This document shows positions 1 to 11,959 of a stretch of 64,000 nt of DNA, one piece after another; the stretch's first letter is position 1; the number at the start of each line of letters is the position of its first letter. This DNA is from Rhytidiadelphus loreus (taxonomy: Eukaryota > Streptophyta > Bryopsida > Hypnales > Hylocomiaceae). A program made the translations under genes and the position numbers. The notes under the pieces are model-generated. The model searched no databases. It worked only from the letters and a program-made list of their open reading frames with translations, and was not told the origin of the DNA. Location of the stretch: NCBI GenBank assembly GCA_947034895.1, contig OX344761.1, positions 28,284,863 through 28,348,862 on the forward strand, read 5' to 3'.

Positions 1-2887
1 GAATTTTTTTGATTTTATTTCTCCATAGATGAAATTACATGTTTTATATCAGCACTTTATGATTTTCTCATAAAAAATCTTGAAAGAAATTATTGTGGTA
101 TAGTAAAAAAAAATTAAGTAAAATGTGAAATTATTGTTAATTTTTTGAGGAAAAAGTTAAGAGAATGCACAAAATATGTCCAAAATTCTAAATTTTTTGT
201 TGTAAGTGTCTATTATAGTGTAGAACATCATGGTATAAACCAAATTTACCATATCATTCTAAAATTAGAAAACTATGGTTATTGCCCAAAGTTCAAATTG
301 CATTAAAATATTGAAATTTTCCAAATTTTCCAATTATTCAATAGAAACAAAACTTGATAAACTTCATTTCTTTAGTTAGGCTCTAAAAGTATCATTTTTA
401 GAGCAAAAATGCACATCAAAAGTATAGAGCAAGAAATAGCCAAAATACACTACAAGAAGAGGGACTAAACTTCTTCTTTTGAAAAATTGAAAAGACAATA
501 GTGAGGGAACATTTCAATAATTTTAGAATAAAATGAACTTAAGCAACTCAAAAAAAAAATTAACTCTAAAAAAATTATTTTCTACCATCCTACATCCCCT
601 TTTGAAATTATCCAAAAGCATTAGATGAGATTGGAGGGGCTAGAGGGCCCTTGGTCTTCTTGAACTCCGGTGTCAAATTTTTTTTTTTTCAAAAAAAAAA
701 AAAAAAATTAAGACCTTAAAATGAAAAATAAGTTAAATTTTTATTTTTATTTTTATTTCTGAAAAAACTGACTTGGCAGTCGCTTGGCCAGATCAGCACA
801 GGCAAGTTTCGGTGGGTTTCAGGTCGGTTTCAAGTTGGGAACTCGTAGCCCTCCACAACAGCCAAAACACATGTAATGATACAAAACATCTTCAATGGCG
901 TTTGAGGGTTAAAGAATTGAGCTTTTAACTGTGAAGTTGAGAACCTCAAATCCTTAGAGCACCACTTCCATTTCTTCTAGTCAAATATCATTTCTAAGCT
1001 CAATTTAACTTTTTGAATTATATACAAATTCTACAACTTTTGAATTTTTTATGAGAGTAATATATGCATTCATTTGTTATAAAATTTATAGGAAAATGCA
1101 AAAATCAATTGATAATGTAACAAAAATATCCCCTTTAATTTGAAAGTTCTTCTCAAGGTGCAAGCAGAAGTGAAGAATAAAGTGAAAATTCTTCATGTAT
1201 AATTTGTTTTATAACCTCAAGTGTTGAAGATGTGGCCCACCCAACATGTTATGTCCCACATTAGAGTAGGGTAAAAATTGTTGCCTTGATGCAAATACTT
1301 TAGATAAGATTGAAATCTTAACTTTAAGAGTTTTATATTTTCCGTATTGAATGAGTACAACTCACGGTAAATTGAGCCGATTTAAGTGTATTTTTTAAGG
1401 AATGAAATGAAGGCACAACCAAAATAAGATCACTCTAAACTTATTTGATAGAAAGAAAGTTAAGGTTTAGGGTTTCAGTATTCCCTATGAGTAAGAAGAT
1501 AGAAGCACCTAATTGCAACACATTCCATTCTCCGACACCTAAAAAATGACCTTAAATCAACACTTTCATGCCTTAAAACCAATACAAGTTTTGAAAAACA
1601 ACCAATGAGAGGCAAGGAGATTTTTTAAAGCAACCAATGAAAGCTAAGACATTTTGTGCTTCAAGGTGTGTTCATTGAAAGTGAGTCTACTCTTAAGTGT
1701 AGGATCCCCTATGTTTTAATTTGGAAAATTTGGAAAATATTACTAGAGCTTTATGAAATTACAATATCACTTAGTTGCATTCTTCTTAAGTTTGCTAATA
1801 ACCTCATCAATCTTTTTGGGCATTTGACCTTTTAGGCAATGAGATTAGAAAAAGTATCACCATTGGTGTTGTTATATTATATGGGCATAATCAACTCCAA
1901 ACTCAATTTCTTGGAATTTGGTGCCCAAAATACTCGTTGCAAAGTTCTCCAACTCAAAATAGGGGTAGTCACAGCTTCTTCACTCCATTCTTAATCTTTA
2001 GAGGATGGAGATGTGGCAATCTCTCGTTGGCTCTTTGTGGCTTGTGGAGGTCCCATTCTCTAAAGATTGGAAATGACCATTCTTTTCCTGTAAAGATGAA
2101 GAATGGGCGTGAAGAAGATTTTGTTAAAGAATTTTTTGAATACTTTGCTCTTGACTTTCCACCTTCCCTACCACATTTGAGTGATTCTACATCATGAATT
2201 CTCAACATTTTGCACCTCCATTGTGCACATGCGCCTTCATCGATTTGCATCCCTAGTTTTGTGCATTCCATAGCTTCAAAATTTGCCTTGGTTTTATGTC
2301 ATTATCCAATTCTCCATTCTCATTCTCCTCACCACCAAAAGGGGTGTAAAACCTTCTTCATGGTTTCTGGCTCCTAATTGACTCTTCTTTTCTCTCCACA
2401 ACTTCTCATTCTTCATAAAAATTTGTTTTAGGAGAAGGTGACTTTTTTCGAAAGGAAGGAGGAGCGCGAGGATCATGAACGCGACGTTATCACATCACTG
2501 GTCGCGAAGACTGCGAGGATTTGAGTAGGATTTGTGGTATGGTGACCAAGTTGGTGATAATGCTCAAGAAGATGCACCCGGAGGTGACGGAGACGCTTTT
2601 CCAGAAGTTGCATAGCATGGGCATGACTCCGACCAAAAAGAGTTTAGCCCTCGGCCTGTAACAAGCTGTTCGTATCAACGCTTTGCCGCCGTGGACTGAC
2701 TGTGGTCGTGCACCTACTGAACATTTCGGAGAGCATGTTGAAGCTGTGACTTCGTGGAGAAGCGGTCCCATTCGCTTCTTCTTATTAAGTGAGAACCTTG
2801 TCGCTACCTTGGCTTCGTTACTATCATTGTGAAACAATGGCTTGCGAAAGCTGAATTTGTCAAGCTCTGGGATGCACACAGCTAGAG
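1..2887. other. AT-rich intergenic DNA, no gene seen
   Basis: No convincing coding region was found on either strand. The stretch is AT-rich with homopolymer runs (about 680-710). The short open frames around 1937-2476 and 2490-2891 lack splice logic, domains or compositional support and look like chance. A GGTTTAGGGTTT motif near 1464 resembles a plant telo-box, but no gene start follows it that I can defend. Confidence 0.6.
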
Positions 2888-4733
2888 TCACGGCCTTGCT
2901 GTGAAGACAGGCTCGTAACTGCCATCACACAAATGAAATTCCCGCTGCTCATTCTGGCACGGAAACTCAAAAATCCTCCACTCGTACATTCTAACATCGT
3001 ACGTGACAAGCAAGTTCCGAGGACTAAGGGCCTTGAATGCTATCCTTCCATCCGCACTGCTGCATTCGTAGGGTTCCAGCGCTTCCTCTGCTGAGGGGAA
3101 CAGTTTCTGATAGAATGCACGGGGCATGACTCCACACGGCACTTTCTTGTACGTCCCTGATGGCGTTCCGTCGGGTTGCAATTCCACCTCCACGAGCCAG
3201 AGAATCGTAGGCAGCTGTGCATATCTCGTCGCCGCGTACACCTGAAACGGCCCTGCTTGAACCACCTTGGGAGGTTGCACCTGTCGCTCGGCGATGTTTA
3301 CTAGTGCGAAGTCGAAACAGAGGCATTGTCTTCTCTTATCACTGACATTGAAGTAGTAGATAGCAGGTATGTGAAGCTCCTCATTACCTTCCCGTTCTAG
3401 AACCCTAACACCTCCAAAGTAAACGCCATAGTTGATGACGGCCATTCCTGATCGGCCACACTGGTGATAAGGAAGTGGTCGTGCATTGTCTATGTAGTTC
3501 GCATGGATGTAGCATTGCTTCTCGGAGGAATACACAATCACGCACAGGATGTCTCTGAGTTTACCTCTCTTTCTTTGCGTGTCCCAACCGGCCATCACAA
3601 GATGGTACTTGGAGCGTTGCACGTCACTGTAAACAAACTTGGCGATTTTGTTGTTCACCCTGCGTTTGGGGATGGCTGGCAGCACTATAAACTCTCGAGT
3701 GAGAGGGTTGGTTACGCAAACGAGAGACTGCCCCCCGCATTGCTTTCGTGCCTTGTCGTTCCTCCAGAATCTCTCATTAGGAATTGTTGGTTGGCCCCAG
3801 AGCATTATTGGTCCTCTCCCGGGTTGCTCACCTCCTTCCAAAACCATCAGACCTGTTGCCAATGCACTTGCCTACATAAGTAAGTGCTTAAACTTTGCTT
3901 CAAATTTTTAAAGATGTTGATTCACCAGTGTAGGCTTCAGAGAAGAAAGACTTCTCAAGAGATATCTACTCAAGTGACGCTCTAAATGTATTGTACCATC
4001 CATTCTTGCAGAGCATTTGACAACAGCTTGGAAGTGTATTGGATTTTTGAAGTTTCGAAATTACAATGGAGTGGAATCACGTGGAATTCACTGCTTGGAA
4101 GTTTTATATCAAAGAAAAGCAAGTGCTCAAGAGTTACCCGCTGACCCAGCAATGACTCTCTCGCAGCCTGGAGGAAGGAAGTCCAAGGGTGGGAGGGCAA
4201 TCCAGTTGTGAATCCCAAGTTTTTCTAAGTTAGTTGATGGATCAAAGCCGAGAACATAGTATAATTTGGTGCTAGTCTCCAATAGGCAGGGTTGGTAGCG
4301 TTGATAGGTCCTCTTTGCCGCATCCTTGAAGGTGATTGGAGTCCAATGTCTTAGCCACTGATTCTTTGAAATCTCTTCTGGGTTTGGTGGAAACTTGCAA
4401 GGCGATGCTACATGCTTCCATGCTCTTTCCAATTGATAGATAGGACATTTCTGAATTCATGTGTCAACTCTTGTTAGTTTTTGTCTTGAATTTGTAGTGT
4501 TTTCATTTCCTTTGCCCTATACTTCTACATTTCTTGAGTGCATTGCGTGCTTGCAAATTGGACATGATTGTTAAAGTGATAAAGAGGTGAGAGAATCACA
4601 CCGTGAGGAGGTAGCCAAGATGATCCGGGGTCAAGAGCTCCCTAGCACATGGATCGTTGACTATCTTTATTATATTTGGTCCATTGTCATCTGTCCAGGG
4701 TGATGCTTTTGAATCAGATGACTTATCCGCCAT
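2888..4733 (-). CDS. F-box protein with kelch-type C-terminal region, three exons
   Basis: Model: exon 1 4733-4602 (ATG at 4733), exon 2 4450-4138, exon 3 3852-2888, stop TGA at 2888-2890. The total of 1410 nt gives 469 residues and every junction is a GT..AG with matching phase. The F-box spans the exon 1/2 junction: LTPDHLGYLLT joins KCPIYQLERAWKHVASPCKF, ending in the usual W-x(3-4)-SP-x-F pattern. The second junction restores AGSAG-LMVLEGG, and further on come FDPSTN and LPPLDFLPPG, typical of plant F-box proteins with a C-terminal beta-propeller-like part. F-box proteins are substrate receptors of SCF ubiquitin ligases; the substrate here is unknown. A start further upstream cannot be excluded, but the first exon opens with a plausible ATG and acidic leader (MADKSSDSKASPW). 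I see no stop or frameshift, so the gene looks functional. Confidence 0.85.
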
Positions 4734-5950
4734 TGTGACGGGCTAGATCACCCGTCAATAATGATTTTACAAAGCATTGCAACACCAAAGGCTTTTTTGT
4801 GCCAAAATGTCACAATGGAGATACCCTAAGTTCATATTCATTGACTAAGCATACCACCATTTTCTTTAAGAAATCTTGCGGTTTGGAGTATTGTTGAGAA
4901 AATGGTGGATATCAGTTCATTCCTTGAACAATTGAATAAATGCATCCCAAAAGAAGCAATCCTCGCATCACTGTTTTTGAATTCCGAGGTCAAAATGCAG
5001 ATGCCTTGGGATTTATATTCATAGACAACACCTCCAACTCCGTCTCCAGCTTCTGTTAGAAAACCTTGCACTTTGGAGCGTCACCACGAACATCGGTCCA
5101 TTTCTCGAAGAATTTGGAATTGTACACATTTTTTTCTGGGACTTTTCTCTTCAACTGAAATATACAATAAATTTGAAAATGCTTTGTGTGCAATTGATCA
5201 CAGCCGGGAAGACGAAGTGTTCGTTCCGTGGTTTAAATCCACAGAGAGAAAAGTAACTGAAGCAATTCTTAAGCGCCACGACTCTTCGTAAGTTAGCCGG
5301 CGGTCTCGCTATGGGCAGTGCCGGCAAACCTCTTCTGTGAGTGTAGTTTCGACACTGCGAAAATATGATTCTGGAAATCACCTCTACAACTGCTACAATG
5401 CGTACAGCTCTATGCAGGCATCTGGACCACATCCTAGCGTTTTCTTCGCATTTGCCTGAATGTACGTTGACACTCCTGCATTCTCATAAGTAGACACAAA
5501 TTCAGAGAGCTCTCCGAAAATTCTCAGAGCAGCCTGAAGCTGGACTGGTCTCTCTGTAACCACTGTTCTTAAGTTGGAGCCAAGTTCTCGTAGCTTCAAA
5601 TTTCTGCGCTTGTGAACTCAGATCTGTATTTCAATTTTCTAAATCTCAAATCAAGCGCCTTATGTACAAATTTTTGAGGATCCGCAAATGGGATACCATT
5701 ACTAAACGAGTCATGTCGAGGTTTAAGAGGACAACGCTGGTTGACATTGTCATGAAAACATGCTCAATCTTTACATTAGGGTTTCTATTCGTGTCGTATC
5801 TTACAAAAGAACTAAGAGTATTCTGGATAGGTCTCATAAAGAACCATTTCTTGTTATTTGTTACAGTGTCGGATTGGCGATGACGGAATTAGGTAAGAGA
5901 AGTAATTAGGTTAAATTGTTCGAGGTGTCTTAGATGCAACAATTCTGATC
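4734..5950. other. Spacer with one possible minus-strand exon (5393-5599)
   Basis: Mostly featureless. On the minus strand 5599-5393 encodes a 68-residue hydrophilic, helix-prone stretch (LRELGSNLR...FGELSEFVSTYENAG) whose composition is coding-like, and it could be an exon of a neighbouring minus-strand gene. I could not connect it to another exon in phase, and it contains no domain I recognise. It may equally be chance. Confidence 0.3.
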
Positions 5951-6589
5951 CTAAGCCGCTGCATGGTCGTCGTAGCTTTCTTGAGATGCTGCCTGTGGCA
6001 ATTGCACGGATTGGAGTAATTCCCGAGGAGACTTGGCCGGAGACTTGGTTCCAGGGGATTTCTGGCTTCGCTGTTTGGTATCTTTTACAAGCATATCAAC
6101 GTTCGGATTGCCGGGAGATGCAAGCGAGTTCGGCGCTGGAATTTCAGTATGAAAGGACTTCGAGTTTTGGTAATCAACATCACCAGACTTGGCGTCAGCA
6201 ATGTTGAAAAGAGAAGAAGAGTGATCGATTTCTTTGCTCTTCTGTTTGTCGTCACCGTCTTCTTTGATCACAGTTTCTGTTTGTTCCTCGTCGTCTACTT
6301 GCTCATTTCCTTTGATCTCTGCGACTTCCTTTTCGGACAAATCACATGCTGCGTTTTCTGGTTCTTTCTGAGGCTTCGTATCACATGACGTGGCTTCGGA
6401 TTCCTTCTCTAGTTCACCGCTTGCGCTTTCAACTTGCTCTTCTAACTCACCGTCTGATGTGTTGGCTACTGATTTGAAGCAGCTATAATGCGGCAAATGC
6501 TTCGGGCTGAGGTCGTCCTGCTCCTCGTCTGTCGGTATTACATCTCCCTGAGGTCCACACTCCGTAGGACAGCTCGATTTGCTTGACAT
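5951..6589 (-). CDS. Acidic, low-complexity protein of unknown function (212 aa in this exon)
   Basis: An uninterrupted 212-codon frame runs from ATG at 6589 to TAG at 5951. The product is very hydrophilic and rich in Glu, Asp, Lys and Ser, with runs such as ESASGELEKESEATS and KSPGTKSPAKSPRELL. That suggests an intrinsically disordered protein with SP/TP phosphorylation sites. There is no membrane segment, signal peptide or recognised domain. An in-frame TAG lies just upstream of the ATG, so this is either a start in a 5' leader exon or the exon begins at an acceptor (ACTAG) just before it. A telo-box (AAACCCTAA) lies about 110 bp upstream. A likely further exon of the same gene is listed at 7116-7249. 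Function unknown; I am fairly sure it is coding from length and composition. Confidence 0.6.
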   Translation of the reverse strand: MSSKSSCPTECGPQGDVIPTDEEQDDLSPKHLPHYSCFKSVANTSDGELEEQVESASGELEKESEATSCDTKPQKEPENAACDLSEKEVAEIKGNEQVDDEEQTETVIKEDGDDKQKSKEIDHSSSLFNIADAKSGDVDYQNSKSFHTEIPAPNSLASPGNPNVDMLVKDTKQRSQKSPGTKSPAKSPRELLQSVQLPQAASQESYDDHAAA

Positions 6590-6700
6590 TCTGGACTAGT
6601 TGTTTGCAGACGCAATATCTGCAACTATAACTGTCATCGGTCAAACATATCAGAGTGACATCCAATCCTCAGGCACTTCAAGACATCACAGTGCCATTAA

Positions 6701-6712
6701 ACCCTAAATGCT
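6701..6712. promoter_or_regulatory. Telo-box (AAACCCTAA)
   Basis: TTAAACCCTAAA lies about 110 bp before the ATG at 6589. AAACCCTA telo-boxes are common in plant promoters of housekeeping and translation-related genes. Assigning it to this gene is inference from position only. Confidence 0.4.
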
Positions 6713-7115
6713 TAATTAACTCTGAAATGTTCATCTTCTTTATTAACCAGAATCCTTGAGAAAATTGCAACTTTCGTGTTCAGCATGAGCGATAACAAGA
6801 CTCTGCAAGAGGAGTATGCAACACCCGAAGTGTTTCAATGACGACTCTCATGTCATGCGGGATCACTATTCTCCGACAATGCACTTGAATTGAACATTCA
6901 CCGAGTTCTCAGCCGCGTAAGTGCAGATACAACTCTCAGATTCTATAAATCGAAATGCTCTAACAGCATGTTGATGATTCTCACTGCTACTGGCCGAAAC
7001 CAAAGACATTTCAACTAATTGCTAAGCATTTTGCGAATCCATAAGATTGAAAACAGGCCAATACCGAACTGTAATGTAGCCGCAAGAGCGCAAGTTGTTG
7101 GCAGAAAGGACTCAC

Positions 7116-7249
7116 CAGCTTCGGAGGAGTAATGAAATTTTCTCTGGATTGAGGGAAGGCACTTGATGTGCCTCCTGGTAAGGGACTCGCACTGCTTCGA
7201 ACATTTAATGTTGGTGGAATTTCCTCATCTTGATTTGTATTCAAGATTA
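7116..7249 (-). CDS. Candidate internal exon upstream of the acidic protein gene
   Basis: On the minus strand CTACAG precedes 7249 and GTGAGTCC follows 7116, giving good acceptor and donor signals around 134 nt of open frame. The frame encodes a Pro/Ser-rich peptide (DEEIPPTLNVRSSASPLPGG, then FPQSRENFITPPKL). The style matches the disordered protein just downstream, and a phase-0 join to the exon ending at 5951 is possible. No homologue is recognised. A cDNA would settle it. Confidence 0.4.
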
Positions 7250-8457
7250 CTGTAGAAGAAGTGGCCTTAATTCATGAATCACAAATTAAAGATGTTTTAA
7301 TTCCAAGTGTATTGAAGCAACTTCTAACTCCTTAAATGATGCCAAAAAAATTGTGTACACTACATATTCTTCACTATGATATACACCTATAGTGAATGCT
7401 TCAAATTTTATGAACTAATTTCACATTAGATTTGAATTATCTTCAATCTTTCTTCAAAGAATCATAGTAATCTCAAATGATCACCAATAAATCTAAAAAC
7501 TTTATAACTTATAAAAAGAAATGTGATTCCTTCTCTAGATATGAATTTAGAATTTGAAAATAGAGCCAAATTGGAACATGGAGTATATTGAATTTAGACG
7601 GCTAATTGTGTGAACAAAGGCTCTATTTTTACAAAAGTAAAGATCAATTTGCTCACAATACTAACCCTATAAGGATGTGGAGTATGTTTGTGTCCTTTGG
7701 ATGGTCAACCAAGCTTTGTGCCTATTGAAGAATGTATGATTTTCATCCAATTTTTTTAGGGCAACTCTATTGATGCTATAGACACACCATTGAGTTAAGT
7801 TTAAGACACTTGTACTTGTTTTTAGATTATATTTTGGTAATGAACATACAAATTGCAATTTCTTTGAAATATATTTTAATTATATTCAAGAATGGAGGAT
7901 ATGATTTCTTTTCATGTAAGAGTATTTTTTAACCTTAGAAGGATGCAACCCCGTACAATGAAGGTAGCCATGAAAACACTCTCTTTATTGGACCAATAGG
8001 GGCATTCATTGTTTCTATAGTCAATAATAGTAAATTCATCCATCAATTTTTTTAGATCCATAGCATCTTTTTAGAGTTAATAACCTCTCATAAAGTTTTC
8101 TAAACAACTTTCCATAAATTTTGATTATCATTCAATTATAGAATTCAATTTGGTTAAAAAATATTATCCATCATTCAATAATAAATTTTAAATATAAATG
8201 TTATTTACTTCAAACATGTTATCTTTAGTTTGAAAGTTCTAGCATTTAGTTAAACTTCCACTTAAAAATCAATACCACACTCCAATTCCATGTGATTGGT
8301 CAAATCATTGCTTGCACATTTTTGTCTTTATACCCTATAGGTTGTTGTTGGCATCACTTTTAAGGCCATTGTGGATTCCAAAGGCCCCTCAGTTCATATT
8401 TGCATCGTCTTGTGTGATCCGCTTCTTCCGTTGCTCCAAAATCTTATTGGTAATAAC
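7250..8457. other. AT-rich intergenic DNA
   Basis: No coding signal, structural RNA or clear repeat was recognised. It separates the acidic-protein gene from the small CACTA-type insertion. Confidence 0.5.
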
Positions 8458-8460
8458 ATA

Positions 8461-8667
8461 CACTATAAGAAATTCGTGTTTTACATGACGGATTTTAGGT
8501 GACATCTAGTGTGACAACCACGTTTTTATGTCAACTATGATGTCCAAGGTAACATCAAGATGTTTCATTGAACATTATAGTTGACTTAAAAACATGGATT
8601 GTCATAGTAGATGTCACCTAAAATCCATCATGTTAGACTAAGTGTTAGACACAAGTTTCCTATAGTG
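8461..8667. mobile_element. CACTA-type foldback MITE, 207 bp
   Basis: The left end reads CACTATAAGAAATTCGTG and the right end read inwards is CACTATAGGAAACTTGTG. The whole unit folds back on itself: the inner arm TTTTAGGTGACATCTAGTGTGAC pairs with a mirror copy near 8610-8635. The triplet ATA flanks both ends (8458-8460 and 8668-8670). CACTA (En/Spm) elements have termini starting CACTA and make 3-bp target duplications, so a non-autonomous derivative fits well. It encodes nothing. Confidence 0.75.
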
Positions 8668-8670
8668 ATA

Positions 8671-9395
8671 TTTCTTCGATTGTCGCATTGCATTTGCTAC
8701 CAATTGTTCTATTCCATGGAATTCTTTGTTTAATTCCGCTTCTATAGATTGTAATGTGACCAAATGCGGCAATGCGCTCTATCACTAGATCTAACTATCT
8801 TATACTCAATGTAGTGAGTAATCACTCTTTCCATAAGCATGTGAATGTTGCAAGGACTGCTAATTAGTTCTACCTTGAGGCTTTGTGAGAATTGTAGGTG
8901 AGCTTTTGTTGAAATGTTTTTTTTTTGTTGTTGGAAGTAAAAGGTTTAGTTTTGAATTGATTGAAATTATGTTTGCTTCAATGAGAGTTTTTGCAAAAGG
9001 GAAGTGGTTACGACTTCTGTGGATAGTTAATTGTATAATATGTGATATTAGATCTAGAATCGCCTCTTTTACTCAAAAGAAAGTCCGATTTCTACTCGAG
9101 TATGTGTTTGTCTCATTTTGAATTGCAAATGTAATCTAAGGTAGCTCTTGTTATAAAATTGGTAATGACATAGAAGTTTGAATGTTAAATAATATTGTCA
9201 TGCACATTTCTAATATTATTGTGAGTTGAGCAATTAAGGTGCTTACTTGACACATGTTTGTTCTAGGATGAAGTTGTAAGACTAAAATGTTTAGGGCAAG
9301 AGTAGAATAGCTGACATTAGGACCTACTTCAATTAGAATAGAGCTAATGCATTGTTATTGTTACAAACATAGAGGCCTCAAGGAAAGGTCCAAAA
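8671..9395. other. Intergenic DNA, no gene seen
   Basis: A 78-codon open frame at 8885-9121 has no domain or splice support and is probably chance. Nothing else was recognised. Confidence 0.45.
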
Positions 9396-9617
9396 GTGGA
9401 AAGCGAGCAAGTGAAGGTCAATATTGCATGGGATGCAGAGTTATGGGATAAATTACAAGACCATATCCCTCTCCAAATTGTATATGAAAAGCTCTTGCCC
9501 AATGATCTTTTCCTACTGTATCTTGTTTGTAAAGCCTGGAACTACGGTGCCTTGCAAAGATTGTTGCCGAAGCCCTTCTTTGAGACCATTACTCCAAGGG
9601 ATAATCTTGCTTCTTAA
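9396..9617 (+). pseudogene. F-box domain fragment
   Basis: The 73-residue frame contains WDKLQDHIPLQIVYEKLLP followed by DLFLLYLVCKAWNYGALQ. This matches the F-box layout of LP..l...i...LP..dL..l..VCK.W, and it follows a short acidic leader (MESEQVKVN). A stop comes right after the domain and no kelch, LRR or other C-terminal part was found downstream. The following 600 bp are compositionally different, with C-rich sequence beginning near 10240. It is probably a truncated relic of an F-box gene cut off by later insertions, although a short intact F-box-only gene is possible. Confidence 0.5.
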
Positions 9618-10239
9618 GATTAGTCATCAATTATGAATTTTACATTATCAATTTATGTCATGGAAGAATCATTGTCTAATAAAACCTAGAAAAATCTATC
9701 TTTACAAGTATGGCATGTTTTGATGACACTTGCATTGTAAATGAGTGACATCTCATCTTGTAGGTTCCCTATTCTAAGGAAATATAACTATGCCTAGCTA
9801 GAACATGTCTTGTTGATTTCTACATAATATTCTTGAAGTAAGAGGAACTAAATTTGTTGATTCTGAGGAGTGCCCATTGATTCGGGGATTGAAGTGACTT
9901 GTGAACCGTCTCGCGCTGCAACATGGCGATGAAGATTGACTAAGCGCGAAGTGGGGTGTGGGTGACGCCTGCGGTTGGAGGTGACTAGTGTTGTTGGGTG
10001 TCACCGATGGGGGAGGAGTGCGGCTTGGAGTACTGGAACTCCAACTGTGTCGACACAAACCTCTGCTGAAGATTATCAGATCCGGAAAATCAGGATCTTC
10101 GAATGTGCTTCGATCGGCTTGCGGCACGAGTTGGACGCACTTCTCTGCAATTGAGCGGTTGGGTGGAGAAGGTAGTGCCTGCACGAAATCATGCACTACG
10201 GGTTTTTGCAACTTTCCAAATCTGCTCATCGGAACTGAG
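9618..10239. other. Spacer left of the LINE
   Basis: Open frames occur on both strands around 9800-10330, but none shows a domain, good splice sites or consistent composition. I regard them as chance frames in GC-richer DNA. Confidence 0.35.
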
Positions 10240-10526
10240 GTTTGCATGTCGGCCCTTCCCCGACTGCTGCTGCGCTGTCACCCCCCATCCCCGCTCCCGC
10301 TCACTCCTCCATGCAGATAGCCGTGGACTCTGAATCTGGACCTACTCACTCCCCCATGCAAACTACGGTGACTGAATTTGGACTTGCTCGCGACCACTCC
10401 CCCACATTTGTCACCATGCAAGCTTTAGTGACACACAACGTTCCAGGTGCTCTCACCTCTACTTTTCCCTAGTTCCGTCTACTTTGCTATTTTCGTTTTA
10501 GACACCGTCTAGTCACCAAACATATC

Positions 10527-11492
10527 ATGTTTACAAATCCAAAACAAATTATAAAACTTGAATGCCAACACAATGTACTAGCTGCCCTCCACCAACCTTC
10601 ACCTTGTCAAAATCACGTTGTGGACTCACAACACAGTCAATCTCTCTTTGCATTTCCTCCTGCGCTCCCCATGCTCCCCATCTCCAACCGTATGAAGAAG
10701 CAACAGCAACTGGCGAAACTCAAACGGGCTGACGAATCTGACCACCGCAGCTCCTCCCGCTGCACATCGACTCAACACCCCAAGAAAAAGCACCGTAGCT
10801 CTTCCTGCCTGTTTGTAGTACCAGCCGCGACTCCACCTACTCCAGCGTCGACCCCACCTACTTCAGCAACGACTTTTGCTCCAGCGCCGCCTCCTGCTCC
10901 AACGCCGACCTCAATCCCAATGGCATCTTCAGTTCCAGCAGCACCTCCAGCAAAATCAAACACCCCATCGAAGACGTGGCGTTCTGTCACCACGTCCCCA
11001 GAAGCTGCCCCCAGAAGCGACGCCCGGCCCCAATCTCACCACCGCCGCGACGCCCTGTTGCACGATCAGCCCCGACGCAACACACTGCTCCCAGCACACC
11101 TCTGGCGCGGCACCCTCCTACAGGCTCAACCTCATTCCAACCCACAACCACAGCACGACCTTCAAAGAGAGGTAAGCCTTCAATCCAAACCTCCATTGTT
11201 TTTAATTTGTTGCTCCAAATTCTTTATTTTCAACACAAACCAATCAAACTCAACCGTTGGAATTTATATAAAAGAAAACTCTCCAACCTTTTGCGTAAAA
11301 CTAGTTTTGTTATCCTACCTTCTCACTTTTCTTTTCAAGTTTTTGTTTCAAAAATTTCTCTCATTTGTCTTAAAAATAAACCCAATTATGCCCGACTTCT
11401 GGATATCACCAGAAGGGTTTGCAATAAACAAACAAAAACTTATAAATACACCTTCGAGACTTTGCTTACAACGCTCTTGTATTTCACCATAG
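10527..11492 (+). CDS. Pro/Ala/Thr-rich open frame in the LINE leader
   Basis: A 321-codon frame contains long Pro/Ala/Thr stretches (TPPTPASTPPTSATTFAPAP and similar) and a Lys/Arg patch (PKKKHRSSS). It lies before ORF1 and shares its strand bias. It may be a 5' open frame of the LINE, or just frame-open low-complexity DNA: a second plus frame (10976-11608) is also open here, which argues for composition rather than selection. No function is claimed. Confidence 0.25.
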   Translation: MFTNPKQIIKLECQHNVLAALHQPSPCQNHVVDSQHSQSLFAFPPALPMLPISNRMKKQQQLAKLKRADESDHRSSSRCTSTQHPKKKHRSSSCLFVVPAATPPTPASTPPTSATTFAPAPPPAPTPTSIPMASSVPAAPPAKSNTPSKTWRSVTTSPEAAPRSDARPQSHHRRDALLHDQPRRNTLLPAHLWRGTLLQAQPHSNPQPQHDLQREVSLQSKPPLFLICCSKFFIFNTNQSNSTVGIYIKENSPTFCVKLVLLSYLLTFLFKFLFQKFLSFVLKINPIMPDFWISPEGFAINKQKLINTPSRLCLQRSCISP

Positions 11493-11549
11493 CTCAAAAG
11501 ATTAAACTCCATAACTCTAGTATTACCTCATATTTGCACCAAGTATGTA

Positions 11550-11775
11550 CGCCCACTCATGCCCAGGAGCTCCCTGCCCCTGGGAGGGCTCTTTTGTGTT
11601 GGAGATAGGTTAAACACCCAAACCACCCTATTGCCGATGCTTTGGAAGCATCTAGGACACTAATTATTTCTACACTAGCTACATCTTCAAAATACACCCA
11701 TGTTCTCATTTTGTATCTTTACATTTCCACTCATGCCCGGGAGCTTTCTGCCCCTGGGAGGACTCTTGTATTGCA
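11550..11775 (+). repeat. Two direct copies of a CTCATGCCC(A/G)GGAGCT motif in the LINE 5' region
   Basis: The motif CTCATGCCCAGGAGCTCC with TGCCCCTGGGAGGGCTCTT at about 11557 recurs, slightly changed, at about 11730. The spacing is about 170 bp. Each copy contains an internal CCAGGAGCT/CCCCTGGG dyad that could form a small hairpin. Repeated 5' UTR subunits are common in LINEs and may carry promoter activity; that is inference. Confidence 0.4.
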
Positions 11776-11959
11776 CTCCAAACAGCTGAAAGTTTACACA
11801 TACTTCAACAAAGTGAAACACATGACATTTACCTACTTAACCAAATGCTTACCTCAAGTACAACTACTTACGGACTTAGACATTCACGGTGCCCCAATAC
11901 TAACCATATCAAAATTATGTCTTTACTCTCATAAACAAATCCGATTCAATGCAGGAACA

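Noticed and set aside
448..470. CACTACAAGAAGAGGG, like a CACTA terminus
   Set aside because: No matching right end with a target duplication was found in the following kilobases.
9798..11200. Long overlapping frames on both strands (for example 149 aa minus, 210 and 321 aa plus)
   Set aside because: Several frames are open at once in C-rich low-complexity DNA, with no domains; composition explains them. Only the plus-strand Pro-rich frame is listed, at low confidence.
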